Below are positions 1-12,444 of a DNA stretch of 64,000 nucleotides, one piece after another. Where the stretch lies: assembly GCA_016630905.1 (NCBI GenBank), contig WBMQ01000004.1, positions 868,001 through 932,000 of the forward strand, read 5' to 3'. A model generated the notes under the pieces. The model was not told the DNA's origin. It worked only from the letters and a program-made list of their open reading frames with translations, and searched no databases. How positions within the stretch are numbered: the first letter of the stretch is position 1; every line of letters starts with the position of its first letter. A program made the position numbers and the translations under genes. This stretch comes from Capillidium heterosporum. Lineage: Eukaryota > Entomophthoromycota > Entomophthoromycetes > Entomophthorales > Capillidiaceae.

Positions 1-2002
1 TCCAAGTGATCCTCCTCCATCTCCCTCTCATCGAATACCGGCTCTGGTTGATTCTTCTTGTAAGCCTGATCGACGAATCTGGGCTCCAATTTAGCTACCT
101 TGGCGTATTTCAACAATGCTTCTCTAGGGTCGTCATCTCTAGTAGTATCCTTGCTTAACGACTTCATCAAATAGTCCGAGTAATTGATACCTACTTTTCC
201 AGCTTTACCGCTGGTAGTAGGGAGATCTAAATAACAGAAATTTAGTTGAAGTGATTTGAAATGTAAGGTTACCAGGTCGTCGACTGGCGATAGGATCTTT
301 ACGGAGTTTAGCTTTGGCGCGGCTGGATGATTGGGGGTTGGGTAAAAGTGGGTTGTAGATCTGGGGTTGGGCTGAGGTGGAGATCTGGGCCTGCTGACGT
401 ACCTTGCGATTCAGACCTTGCAGTACTCCTTTGCTGCTTAAAGTATTGTCGTAGAATACCTCTATGGAACCATCAGAACTACCACAGATAATCTATAGAA
501 ATGAATGTAAGTTTAAAAATATTCAAACTTCATTAAAATACCTGGTTGATGGTCGAATGCCACAGGACTTTGACAACATTAACTTCACCGATATCTAAAG
601 TTATATTTAGGTCAGGATTGATTTGGTAATTTTAAAAGAAGGCTACCTAGACGTTGTACTGGCTGTAGGGAGTACTTGTCCAGTAAGACTATTTGGCCAG
701 GGACGCCCGAAGCTGGATCATATCCAGTGCCTAATTTGTAAACTATATCAGTACAAGAATCCAACTATTAGAATTACCGGTAACGATAAGTTTATTGTCG
801 GGACTGACAGTTATATCGGTCTCCGAATTATTATTGATGAGATCGTTGGCAGTCAGAACTGGCTTCACCAACTGTCGGATGTCGAAAACTAAGACGCGTT
901 AAAACTTAATTAGATAAAAAGCTTACGTTTTACAGTGTGGTCACCACCTCGTGATACCAGATGGATACCATCCTCAAGGAATTTCAAAGTGGTGTTCGTA
1001 TTTACCTTGTGAGCTTCCTCGACTTTCTGTACCGGTTTAGTAAACGGCCCTACCGTATTCCAAACTTTGATGGACCCATCCAAACTAGCTTTAAAAATAT
1101 CAAGTTAATAAATTAAAAAGGAAGGAAAAGCTTACCTGTGGCAAAAGTTTTACTATCACTGGAAAATACGGCCGAGTTGACTGGACTACGTCCTCCCTTC
1201 AATCGGGATTGGATAAAGACTGTGGCTTTAGGTTTCATCCTCTGGTTGATATCCCATATGCGCACGGTACCATCCAAGCTAGAGGTGATACATATCTCTT
1301 TTTCGGTTGGAGACCAGCGGGCTGAAGTTACCGCAGCTACGTGTCCATCGGTATGGCGCAAATCTCTAAGATAAGGGTCCCCCTTGTTGAACATGAGCTT
1401 TTCTTTACCTTCCCTATCCAGCAGTTTGACCTGGGTGCTATCTGTAACCACTAATATGGAATCCCCACTGCTGCTGAATTGAAGGTCGTTGACATGATAA
1501 CCTTCCAATGGTGTCAGTTGTCGAAACGGTTGGAATGTGGGATCCATAGAGTTGAAGTCGTAGAAATTGAGGTTTGTATCGTAGCTCCCACTTACCAAAC
1601 GGTTACCACTCCTGTCTAGAGATAAGGCGGTTACCAACTTCCGATGGGAGGCGAGGCTGACTCGCTCTGTAGTTGGTAATTTCAATTCACTGGACTCAGT
1701 GGACCAGTCACTGGAGTCACTTTCCCCATCTGATTCATTATTGACCTTAGTCTTGTCATCGTCTTCATCGCCATCTACTTCCTCTTAACTTCAAACTCAG
1801 CTTGACTAGTTACGACTGGCTCCACTTTGACTTCCTGCTTTTGTTTCGATTTCGGTAAACTTTGGTTTGCACTCTGTAAAAGCTGCTGGGTAAATGAAAA
1901 GGGCTGGGTTGGAGTTGGATTTGCCGTCTTCTTTTTACTACCAAAGCTCTGGGGAAATAAGGATCGAAAATCCTCTTGGTTGGAATTATTGTTGTTACTC
2001 AT
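1..2002 (-). CDS. WDR70: WDR70-family WD40-repeat protein (3' end off left edge)
   Basis: WD40 beta-propeller protein of the WDR70/GAD-1 family, nuclear in animals and linked there to histone ubiquitination and DNA-damage responses. Recognised from collinear matches: the FYDFNSMDPTF-like repeat, SLDGSIKVWN, the LFDIRQL segment, and the C-terminal region with NYSDYLMKSL and DDPREALLKYAK. The start ATG is at 2002 and a short Q/N/S-rich, then acidic, N-terminus precedes the propeller. Introns fit at about 227-272, 493-541, 595-646, 731-777, 889-926 and 1089-1135. The 1089 acceptor is AAG, kept although a TAG lies four bases further, because only AAG preserves the frame. The reading frame breaks near 1785; a 77-base intron at 1784-1860 with donor GTTTAC would repair it but is weak, so a sequence error is possible. 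The stop lies outside the window. Confidence 0.88.
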
Positions 2003-2930
2003 TTGCTGACTACCTTCACAATAGGCCGTGCTATTACTCTCTACCTTGAAGTCTGAAGTTTCAAAAAACCTAAAGCTTGGATTTCTAATAGTATTTTTGC
2101 AAAGTATGACGTAGTTGTCTTAAAGATGTGCTTCTTTTTCGGCTTTACGCTTCGTCCAGGACTATACCTTTCCTGTAAGCTGGTGTTAAAGAATAAAAGA
2201 CCTTAATAGCTTTAAAATATAGAGCCGACTATATAACAATTAAATCATCATATAGTCGATAAGAGTTTTATTACAAAGAACGTGGTTTAAAAATTATATA
2301 GAACTTCATATAAATGAAAAGCTTGATCACTATGTGAATAAAGCATACTTCTGGAATTAAGATTGACGCATTTAGAATAGATAGTGATGTCTTCTACAAA
2401 CACCTGTGCTCTACATATTCAGAGTTATATAAACCTTGCTTTTTAATAGAAGCGAGCGTATTCTAAAGGCTTTAAAGCCTTTCTGTAGGCTTGCAAGGGT
2501 ATTAGTCAATATTTTTCCATGATCCTCTATTCCTAAAGCCAATTATCTGTGCTATTTATAATACACTTGAATACATTCTATATCCAACTACTGTTACTTT
2601 TAATTGTTTACTATATGCTGATAGAACAATAGTTGACAAGTAACTATTGTAAATAAATTTGCTAAAGTAGTCAAGAAATGATAATTTACATTTGTCCAAT
2701 TGTACATTACCAGCGAAAATAAATAAATACCATTTAGAGCAGTATTATCCTAAAATAGATATCCAAAAGAATTCTAACAAATTCCAAGCTTTATTTAAAA
2801 TAATTGATTCTTTAACAGCTACATAAAATAGATATAATTTAACTCGAATTCGGTATACATCAGGCACACCAACTATTGAATTCTTTTTATAAAACCTAAA
2901 TTTAAAACATAAGTAACCATATCATACAAA
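2003..2930. other. Intergenic, AT-rich
   Basis: Region between the WDR70 start and the 3' end of the next minus-strand gene. It should hold the WDR70 promoter and the 3' UTR of the ACBD gene. No coding signal, RNA gene or repeat is recognised. Confidence 0.6.
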
Positions 2931-4119
2931 TTAAAACCTACCGGACCACCACTTGAACAGACCTAATATATTGATAAAGGTCAACAACTTCAACTTATAG
3001 TTGACTTTACTCAACCTACTCAATTTGAACAAGTAGTAGACACAGAATATAGCTGAACAGATCTTCCAACCTACCTTGGCTAAAAACTCAAGCCAGTCCA
3101 TCAACTTGTTACTGTCGAACTTGGTGGGCATAACTTTGCACTGGAGTCGATCAATTCTTTCGTTCAAGGCAGTGATTTGGGTTTGTAACCGTTCCAGTAC
3201 CAGTTCAATCTGCTGAGCCTGCTCACGTTCCCTACAGTCACTGTAACTACCGCTAGAATTGGATAGGTAAGCAGAATTGGAGTAGACTAAGGAATTTGAG
3301 CGGAAGGTCTTCTGGGTGATGGTGCACAAGCTTGCACCATCATCAAAGTAGGAGTCGTTGTCGTCATCCTCGGCTAGGTTGTCGTTGGTGTTTTCGTAGT
3401 CGTCATCGTCGTGGTAATCAGCAATAGGTAGGTGGGTAGTGGGGAAGGGTGGCGAAGTCAACATACATAGCCGATCGTCATAGGGATAGAATCTGATATT
3501 GTTGTGGATGCTCATGTTCTTTATGGTAGGAGTATCGGGTTCAAAATTAGTCAGGTGGTGTACGTGGATGGCTGGACTACAGCATGTAAAAGTTAGTAAG
3601 GTTGATTAGTTTGTAATGCTTACTTGAATCTCGCTAATCCTCCTACCCCGCTCCAAACTTTCTATTAAAGTCAAGATGTCCTTTCGGTCGTCGAACTTGT
3701 GCAGATACTGCAATATAGTGCAAAAGTATTTTTCCTGGGCTTCGCAGCAGGACATGTTTAAGTTAGACATCCAAGCTAGCCTAGGTAATTTGATTAGTAA
3801 AATAAACTCGTCTATATTCTAGCTACCATTTGTTTTTTTCGGCCGGATCCTTAAAGGCGGTGACGTTGGTGTTGCAGTTGCCGTATAGGGCCTGTTTATA
3901 GTACCCATACAACTTCAGCTTTTCATGGTCGGTGGGTTGCAAATTTGAAGGTAGTTGGCGTACTACCGTCAATGCTTGTTGAAACCTACGACGGGCACTC
4001 GTCGACGACAACGGCTGATTGATATCGTTGTCGTTTATATCGATGGGGAGGGAAGGGTTGGGGATATAGGAATCCAACTCGGGTAGTGTAAAATTTAGGT
4101 CGGAGTAGGTCTGAATCAT
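2931..4119 (-). CDS. Acyl-CoA-binding protein, ACBD5/ACBD4-like, tail-anchored
   Basis: N-terminal acyl-CoA-binding domain (roughly residues 30-130) recognised from RRRFQQALTVVRQLPSN, LKLYGYYKQALYG, and KNKW followed, after an intron, by LAWMSNLNMSCCEAQEKY. An acidic low-complexity linker, a short coiled coil (ERLQTQITALNERIDRLQCK) and a hydrophobic segment near the C-terminus (WLEFLAKVGWKICSAIFCVYYLF) follow. This order matches animal ACBD5/ACBD4, which are tail-anchored in peroxisomes and bind very-long-chain acyl-CoA; location here is inferred. Introns: 3781-3826 and, best fit, 3572-3646. The latter uses donor GTAGGA and acceptor CAG, skipping a better-looking GTAAGC because only this choice keeps the frame open. 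Spliced length is 355 codons plus stop. Confidence 0.8.
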
Positions 4120-6270
4120 CTTTGAATTGGAGATTGACTACTGTTAAACGTTGGAGAGTAGAATAAACGGATGTCAATATTATAGCGTCACAACAGTTCG
4201 TTGTTCAAGTTCTATATGCGAGCTACGTATACCAAACTATTAACTTTTAAAAACTAAAATTAAGCCGTGAGAAAAAGGTGCAACAAGAGTCGTTTTGACA
4301 GCGCTATCAATATCGCTACAATTTGAAAATGTGTATAAAAGTTGAAATTGAATTGAAAGCAAAGTTTAAATTTGCATAGGATCAACTAGAATAAGTATGG
4401 CTAAGTGTAACAAAGTGCTATTGCAATGAAATTGAGAGAAGGGAAGGTATGGAAAGCTCAGTTGCAACCAAAGGCGAAGTTGGGAATGAAAAGGCAGCCT
4501 GTTTGAACCTGCTGTAAATACAAGTCAATGATCCCATTTACCATCTATTGCAAAGCAACGTTGAATCCCAGCTTATTAGAAATTACCATCAAGTCAAAGT
4601 GTTAGGGTGTTCGAGCTTATTTGGTATTGGGATTAGGTGTTCAACTTTCAAATACCCTTACCCCTTAAATAATATCCCAAAATCGCCAACACGCACATCC
4701 CCTATTACATTTCAACGGTACTTTTTGCAATTTATCAAGTGCCTATTGGAGCCATGCAACCCAACAACACTCTTTGTTTCGTCGCTGATAAACTGGAGTG
4801 TGGTTATTATATTTTAGTCCAAGTTCTCACGTTCAAGACTGCTTTTTATAGACATTAAACCTTAAACATATATCTTTTAGTTTCAACCTTTTGCCTGTTC
4901 GAACTAGCTAAAACGCAAAGTTAGGTAGGTTGAAATTGATATGCTGGCATCATACCTTTTAACGACCTATATAGCGATTTTAATAGATCTATTTGCCTAT
5001 ACTAAAAACCAATAGTAGGCCTATAATGAAGCCTGCATAAAATTAATTCCAAACTAATAATCATCAAACTATAAGTGATACTTGTTCGGTAGGAAGTTCC
5101 GTAAGCCGACCAATTCCAAAAAACTACAGCTCATACGCTGGCTTCAAGACATTTTATAAACTCAAACCTAAAGTATCAGACCATAATATCGAACTGGAGG
5201 GGTTGCAAATATCGCATACATCCAACATGAAAATCGCTGAACTTTGGCCAATTACAATAAGCTTCTGGAGGATAAGCTACACCATTTCATTAAAAAATAG
5301 CATATTGGTTGGAAAATATTGGCATATAATTAGAAATAAGATGTAATATAGAATGGACTATAGTTTGCCTATTAATGTTAATTGTCCTATATATCGGAAA
5401 TAGAGTTGCCCAACCTTTAATTAATAAGTGCACATTCGATAAACCGATGTGTTTAATTTTTAAATAAGAGGCTGAGCAGTAGATCAGTTTCAAGCAAATT
5501 ATGATCCTATATCCGAAACCAATTTACTATCTCCAAAAATATAGTTGGATTTGAATAGGTTCTATATTATTAATTTCAATCCCTTTGTAAACAGTTTAAT
5601 TAATTTTGAACCAAATTTTTGCAACATTGAAAATGGCATCCCTTAATATTTTATGTTGGTACGATTTGCTTATAATAACCAAGACTATGGATCAATAAAC
5701 TGTATACTGCTTTTTAAGGTAGCTTATCACAAAAATATGGTGCATATCAATATTTCGTCTTTCCAATCCAAGCAATTATTTCATATACCTACAAGGAAGC
5801 TAGTTGTAAGAGATCCACTTACAATTAAATAGAGTTTATGGTTAGGATTATCTAGCCAAGTATTTGTATTTACATGCGTTATTTGTTACAATAGCTGCTA
5901 AGGTATTTATAAAATACATAGGACTAACTTTCCACAATGTAGTTTAATGGTAGGTGTTTGCTATACATATCAAAAATTTGTAGTGAAATGAAATCATATA
6001 GAAGCAAAATAAAGCTTTCTAAAAACTAAGCAATAAACATACATAACTGCTAAATGAATAGAATATTATAAGACTATTGTAAAATAAAAAATTAGATATC
6101 AAGCTAATGAGACTAAGCTAATTGCAAACTAATAAATTCTAATAAATTCCAACAAAATGTACAAAATGAAGATCTTACTTGCCAAGTTCATCTATGTATT
6201 ATAAATTAGTACGGTATATACTATACCATATTTATTCTCTTCAAGCGTACTCAAACAAAATAAAAAAATT
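4120..6270. other. Intergenic, 2.1 kb, AT-rich
   Basis: Upstream of the ACBD gene and downstream of eL18. Two open stretches of about 70-90 codons (4548-4817 plus strand, 5290-5493 minus strand) have no recognisable protein features or splice context and are probably chance. Nothing else is identified. Confidence 0.55.
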
Positions 6271-6951
6271 TTAGTTCTTGTAACCGCGGGAAGCACGACG
6301 ACCACGGGCCTTCTCGAACTTACGGCCCTTGGAGCGGACGTAAGGCTTGGCGTGCGACTTGGGTACACCAGCGGCACCGAAGTGTCTAACGGCTTCACGG
6401 GCGTTCTTGCGGCCACGTAGCAACAAGCAGTTCTGACCCTTAGGGGCACGGAGGGCCAACTGGTCGAAGGTCAAAACCTCACCACCGGCCTTCAAGATAC
6501 GGTTGCGGGCCTCTCTAGTGAAACGTAAGGCGCAAACGGTTATCTTGGGCAAGTCCAAGAGACGCTCATCGTTGGTAACGGTACCGACAACGGCAAAGGT
6601 GCGCTCAAAGTTACCCTTGGCTAACTTGACGAGGCGGGAGACCGAAACGGGAGGGCGGTTGATGCGGGACATAAATAGGCGCTTCAAGACAGCCTTGTTG
6701 AATTTGGATTCGGTACGGCGGGCCAAGAAAGCGTAGAGCTATACATAGTACTTGCTTAATTTTAGTGGTAAATTTTAATTTGTATTACTTTAACTAAGAG
6801 TCTCAGGTAGACATCATCAGATTTGGGAGCCTTACGGTGGTTCTTCTTAACGTGATGTTTCTTGATATCGATACCCTATTTGATATACTTTAGCTTACAC
6901 TCTTGTTGAATTGAAGGAAAATTAAATGGATGTCTTTGCTGCATTTACCAT
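6271..6951 (-). CDS. RPL18: 60S ribosomal protein eL18
   Basis: Cytosolic large-subunit ribosomal protein. The spliced protein starts [18 protein letters not shown], continues with [17 protein letters not shown] and ends [16 protein letters not shown], all hallmark eL18 segments. Three exons: the first is only the ATG (6949-6951), intron 6876-6948, second exon 6789-6875, intron 6739-6788, then the main exon. Both introns end in TAG. An intron directly after the start codon is a common arrangement in fungal ribosomal protein genes. An AATAAA-like stretch follows the stop on the minus strand. The gene is transcribed divergently from uS17m. Confidence 0.96.
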
Positions 6952-7280
6952 TGTAAAAAAACAAAAAAGAAAGATTAATAATTCACAAAAAAAGCAAAGT
7001 ACATATGGAAAATAAACAATATAGCAAATATTTACTGTAGACACTAACCATTTTGTCAGTTTAGAGACCGTATATGATCAAAGAGAGGGCTTATTCGGGT
7101 ATTATAATCACTTATTTCTTTACACTACTTGCAACTTTTAAATCCTTCCAGTAAAATTTTTGGTGACTTTTTAGCTAATTAGATGGAACCAAATTATGGA
7201 TTTTATTGCTTGGACTTTAAGGCCTAAAACATTTGAAAATTTTCAAGCTGAAATTTCCAAGCTCAACTCTAGTTATAAAG
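6952..7280. promoter_or_regulatory. Shared divergent promoter region of eL18 and uS17m
   Basis: Only 329 bases separate the start codons of cytosolic eL18 (minus) and mitochondrial uS17m (plus), so both promoters must lie here. The eL18 side contains a purine-rich A tract around 6955-6990. No specific factor site is assigned. Confidence 0.6.
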
Positions 7281-7627
7281 ATGCGACAGAACCTTATTGG
7301 TATGGTAGTTAGTACCGCGGCCCAGAAAACGGTCAAAGTTTGTGTCCCCAAAGTTAAGATACATAGATTGGTTAAAAAGGTACGTTTAGCAACTTACAGC
7401 TTCAAACTTTTTATACGACAAGCTTAAAATAACCAACTTCTATTTAGGAAATGCTAGTGCATAAGAACTACGCTGTACACGACGAGAACGAAAAGTGTCA
7501 GCTAGGCGATATTGTTAGGATAGAAGCTTGTCGTCCCATATCCAAAACCAAATCGTTCAGCGTTGCCGAGATTATTAAGAAAGCCGAAACTTACACCGAC
7601 CCTGAGACTGGTGAAGTTCTTAGATAG
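7281..7627 (+). CDS. MRPS17: Mitochondrial small-subunit ribosomal protein uS17m
   Basis: S17-family protein of the mitochondrial ribosome. Visible family features are MRQNLIGMVVSTAAQKTVKV, the basic KIHRLVKK stretch, then after the intron HKNYAVHDE and CQLGDIVRIEACRPISKTKSFSVAEII. Intron 7380-7447 has donor GTACGT and acceptor TAG. The ATG at 7281 is chosen because it aligns with the usual uS17 start. An in-frame ATG at 7233 would add 16 residues rich in K, F and S and could represent a targeting extension. The product is a short, S17-domain-only form. AATAAA lies just after the stop. Confidence 0.88.
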
Positions 7628-8780
7628 TTTAGATGAATAAATAACCAACAATCGAACATATGTGTTACTAGTTGTATTTTAAATAGTATTAGTTCACTGA
7701 ACATTTCACAGTTATGTGAGGCAATTTATGTTGTATTTGATAGTATAGTGAATTAAGGCATATAGGTAAATCAACAAATACTTCCATATAATCGACTGAT
7801 TATAGTTGAAATATATTTTGTAAACATTTACACAAATCCTCTAATGATTTTATAACGGCAACTAAGGTTTAAAATCAAGAAAGATACTTACAATGCATTC
7901 TTTGAGCATATTTTATATTACTTTGGACCAATATATCTACTTGATATATCAGGAGTTGATATTGAGCTCAGCAATTCATATAAAGTCCATTTATTAACCA
8001 GTATTTGTTATTATAGCTGTTAATTTAACCATTTAAAAGGATTATGTTAGAATATTTGTTTTTACTAATATGCAATGTATCTTATAAGCCTAACCTCTAT
8101 ATATACTTAGTATATATTAGCTATAAAACATATAAGTATAGACATACCTAGCTAATTGTTGGTTGTAAAGCGATTGGGATTCTACTAGAATTGAAACTTT
8201 TAGCCTTAGAATTGTATACCGTAATAAAAAATAGTATTATATATCTGACACTAAAAACCGTAGCCTTATTGTGATTTTGTCACCTTTTCTTAATATTACT
8301 CTAAATTAGTTGAAAAATGTATAGCAACAACCGATTCAAAAGTACTATATGGAGGAACCTACATATAGGTATTTGTAGACAGCATTTAATTATATTTTCG
8401 GCAACCATTCCTTTATTTTATTATAATTTCTATTGCCTAGTTCCAATAGCCATACAAATTCTACATCCATTAATATCTCATAAACTCAGTATCTGAATTC
8501 ATCGACAACCACTATTAACTATAAGACTATAGGGATGTGCCCAACTCCAACACCTGTTCTTTGAGTAGCCTATAGACGATCAAAACCTAATTCCTCCGAA
8601 CTCTCTAGCCAATTGAAAGGTTGAATCTAAAGAAATCAAGCTAAGCAAAAGTTCAAAGCTAGCATCTTCAACGTCAGCTTTTTCTCTACATTTACCGATT
8701 CTACAAGAGAAAGGCTGTAACAAAAGTTGAGTGTAGGACCTACCAACGGGCACAAAAAAGGAAAAAGACAAAAGTAGAAG
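7628..8780. other. Intergenic, AT-rich
   Basis: 3' UTR of uS17m and promoter of the GPI mannosyltransferase gene. No recognisable gene, repeat or RNA is seen. A C/T-rich tract lies on the minus strand just upstream of the downstream start codon. Confidence 0.6.
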
Positions 8781-10526
8781 ATGGATATTCGAAATCCTAC
8801 CACGTTCCAACAGTTTGTCCTAAGTCTGGTAATACGTAGTATAAATTTAATAGCAACCCGAACCTACTTCATACCCGACGAGTACTACCAAGTATGGGAA
8901 TTGGCCCATCGTGACTATTTCAAATTTGGATACCTAACTTGGGAGTTTAAAACGAAGTTACGCAGTTTCTTTTTGCCTTACTTTCTATCCAGCTGTTTTC
9001 GATGGTTAGATAGTGTTGGATTAGTAGATACCAACCTTTACGTAAAAATTTTTAAATCTTCTGTTTTAGTTGTTTATATTACAGTATAGTACTATCTACC
9101 TGGTATGCTCTTGGTGGTATTAGGGTCCATATCCGATATCTACTTGGTAAAGTTGTATAGGAGAATCACTTTTTCGTTCGACTTTTGGTTAATAGTAAGT
9201 GTTTTATCTATAATTATATTTATATATATTGATAGTACTTGATAAATATAACAAACTGGTTTATCCTATTGACTATGAGTAGATTTGTTATCAATACGGT
9301 TGAGTTACAGTTGACGATTATTGCTTTGTATTACTTTCCAATTGGCAGCTTATACTTGCCTTTTAAATGGTAGATCTATTTCCAATTCTCTTATATATTA
9401 ATTATAGCTGTAAATAGGAGTTTTGAATTAAGTCTACTTATTGCTGGCTGTACTTGCATGTTAAGACCAACAAACGCTATACTTTGGCTAGTATTGGGGC
9501 TAAACTTGATAAAGGATAGCTTCTTTGGAAATAGCCGCATTTCCTTGAGTAGGGCAATCCTTTCGACAATAAGCATCATGTAAACTTTAATTTAATGTTT
9601 GTTTATATATATTCTATAGGATTTCTTCAATCGTCTTGCTGGCATATATCGACTCCAATTTCTACAAGGAGTTCACCTTCGTACCCTATAACTTCCTCTA
9701 CTACAATATCTACCTCAACCTATCCCAGTTCTACGGAACTTCCCCTTTCCACTTCTACTTGACGATTGGAATACCTACATTCCTGACGGCATACGTACCC
9801 TTCTTTATCTATGGTTTTAGACTATACGACAACCCGAGCTTCCAACAGCTGAAAATCAAGACGGTTATAGTGACTGCAATCTACTCAATATTAGGACATA
9901 AAGAGGTCCGATTCATTCTCCCGCTACTACCGCTATGGTTGATTGTCACCGTGAATGGCATAAATAAATTTAGTCCTCCTAGGCGTGTTGTAGCTGGAAT
10001 CATGATTCTAAATGCAGTTGGTGGACTAATAGGTAACCTGTACCATCAACCTGGTGTTGTAAATGTTGTAAAACATCTGGGGGAACATGTGCGAGTGGAT
10101 CCAAGTATTCGATCGGTGGGGTTCCTGATGCCCTGCCATTCAACTCCCTTCTACTCCGTAGTTAGAAAGAAGATTAACATGTGGTTCTTGACCTGTACAC
10201 CTGACTACAAGGGTACTAATGGAAGTGAGACCTACCTTGATACGGCAGATAAGTTCTATAGGGATCCAATTCTATTTCTCAACAAAATGGATACCATCCA
10301 ACCTGCTTTACCTGACCCCAAGTATTATTTAGCCGATGCTAGCACCGATTTCGTTTACTTTTGGCCGGATCGGTTGGTCCTATTTGAGAACTTATTGGAG
10401 AATTTAAAGGTTCGAAATATTATCGAGGGGATGGGATATAGTATCTGCTATAAAACTTTCAACTCCTTTTGGATTGATGATGATAGAAGAAAGGGCGACG
10501 TCTTAGTATTATGTAGAGGTGTGTAG
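8781..10526 (+). CDS. GPI10: GPI mannosyltransferase III (PIG-B/Gpi10)
   Basis: ER membrane alpha-1,2-mannosyltransferase that adds the third mannose to the GPI anchor precursor, GT22 family. Recognised from FIPDEYYQVWELAH with GYLTWEFKTKLRSF (the N-terminal loop with the catalytic acidic residues), NWFILLTMSRFVINTVE, MLRPTNAILW, FYGTSPFHFYLTIGIP, LGHKEVRFILPLLPLW, and the diagnostic MPCHSTPFYSVV segment with LDTADKFYRDP. Many hydrophobic membrane spans are present. Introns 9042-9089, 9195-9235, 9370-9417 and 9580-9619 all end in TAG. The spliced CDS is exactly 523 codons including stop, close to the family length. The first intron is 48 bases, a multiple of three, and contains an in-frame TAG. 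Confidence 0.95.
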
Positions 10527-10623
10527 TTAAATAAAAGTATATATATTTACTTTTACTACTTGTGCATATAATGAAAGGCATATTATTTATTTTAATTATT
10601 AATAAAGGTGAGGAATGTATATA

Positions 10624-11645
10624 TCATATGCGGGTACTTGGGATTAGTGCAAATATTAGTGTGATTACGGCAGTAACTAAGACAATAATAATTAGGTGGA
10701 TGGTTGCCTTCCTCTTATGAAGCTTAAGCAGGTAAGGAGACAAGATTTCAGCTCTACGGTTAAAAGCTTTCTCTCTATGATAATATATGAGTAAAAACAG
10801 TGAATAGTAAAAACTTACCTAATGCCAAACAGACCGAAGCCCCAAAAGAAGTTGAAGTAGACCATGAAACCCAGGGACATGGCTAGAAAGATAAAAGGTA
10901 TCATAATCAACCTGAAAGCCCGCTTATCAACTCCCCAAAGTATACAAGTGAACGCCCAACACAAACCAATGGTCAAAGATAAGCAGTAGAAGAACAAGCT
11001 AACTTGAGAGGTAAGCTCACAAATGTTGCTGCTTTCCAAATAGAGCTGGAACTTCAAAAAGTACTTTTGATTCAAAAGTTGGTAAGTCAGTCCCTTTAGG
11101 CTTTTAAACAAGTTCTTTGCTAGTTTCGTTCGGTCATCTAAGTGCTCCAAAATCTGCTGCTTTATGGAGGGCTCGAAGTTGATGAAGCAATCTCCGTCTA
11201 CATCCAAGTACCGGTATATCAAGTTGTTGGCCAAATTTCGCAGCTCCATTATCTTTTCCAATAGCATAGCGTCGTTGGAATCGGCTACTTCCAGGCTCAA
11301 GTCGGTATTCAACTCCTCGTCATTGATGTCATTTATCCCTAAACTGTTGGTTTCATTATTTCGTGAACTGTTGTACTCTATAGTAAGCTGCTCAACCCTA
11401 CTCTCATACTCTTTTATACTTTCATAAAGCAGTAGGAGCTTGAACCCTAGTTCAATGTCTAGCTTTTTGAGGTAGTTGTACAAAGTTAGTCGATCGTAGG
11501 GGAATAACCCGTTTCCATTCAAGATGGTTGAGAGGTCTGCCGAGCCACAATGCAGTTGCCGGGACTTTATAGTTAGAAACTGTTTGGTTATGTCCACTAG
11601 GTTGAACGAAGGCTGTCTCTGAGATGTGGTTGCTGAATTACTCAT
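10624..11645 (-). CDS. Unrecognised protein with C-terminal membrane spans
   Basis: Family not recognised. The protein (325 codons) has a soluble, helix-rich N-terminal two thirds with charged and leucine-rich stretches, then hydrophobic segments around LFFYCLSLTIGLCWAFTCILW, LIMIPFIFLAMSLGFMVYFNFFW and a last span LIIIVLVTAVITLIFALI near the C-terminus. A basic cytosol-like loop (FNRRAEILSPYLLKLHKRK) lies between spans two and three. One intron, 10775-10818, ends in TAG. The start at 11645 is preferred; an in-frame ATG at 11807 would add 54 residues lacking clear features. The gene converges on GPI10, with only 97 bases between the stops. A DVDGDCF stretch resembles part of an EF-hand loop but has no partner and is not taken as evidence. 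Confidence 0.75.
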
Positions 11646-12444
11646 ACTCACTACTTTCAAATATTTAGAGTTGCTATTTCTCCTGGGTTGACTTTGAATG
11701 GTTTCTTTGGAAGGGATCCTTTCAAATCTGGGGATTTTGGTTTCTATTGGAAAAGTTATCCATAAGGACCCTAAAATATGTAATGTTGGACAATAACGCT
11801 CGGACAAATAAAGCTATACATATATTATTGGTTGAAATGGCCCAAATAGTATTAATGAGCAATTTAAAAAGTCCATTTATAGTTCAATTCAAAAGCTACA
11901 GTTTACCAAAATTTGAGAGTTCTAACCGACATTTACAGCGAACACCTTCAAAATATAGTCCATCTTGAAAAGATGAGGCATGCGTTCCAAATTAGTTGTA
12001 TTATCATCAAGTGTTTTAGTTAATTATAACACAGTTGTTTTGGTATGATTCGATATAGAGTTTTGAAATAGACTCTATCAGAATACAAAGTTCAATTCAG
12101 TAAAGCTTACTTAAATAATAGCACTTCAATAGCTATAAAATCCATCTATCTTTCCAGTACATAACTTACAAATATAAAATAGGCATATTTATTGGAAAAT
12201 TAGTCGTATGTATACTTTAAAATGGATGATATATAGGTTCCATACAAGAAAGTCAAAGCTGCTATCAACAAACTATCAATTTATAGGCTCGACTATACTA
12301 AACTGGGAACGATTATATGGTTCAAAACTAAACTTTACATGGTAAAGATTACAAAAGCTAGGGCTGAGGTGGGATTCTATATCGCCTGACGTGCTTAAGT
12401 AGATCACTAAAATTACATCAATTAATGGATACATCACTTTCAAG
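11646..12444. other. Intergenic between two minus-strand genes
   Basis: Promoter of the membrane-protein gene and 3' flank of the KIAA0930-like gene. The open frame on the plus strand at 12425-12718 is the shadow of the KIAA0930-like coding region. Nothing else is identified. Confidence 0.55.

Noticed and set aside
623..892. 89-codon open frame on the plus strand
   Set aside because: Antisense shadow of WDR70 exons; the minus strand encodes clear WD-repeat sequence with matching introns.
11164..11240. EF-hand-like DVDGD segment in the unknown membrane protein
   Set aside because: The loop is incomplete and unpaired, so no calcium-binding claim is made.
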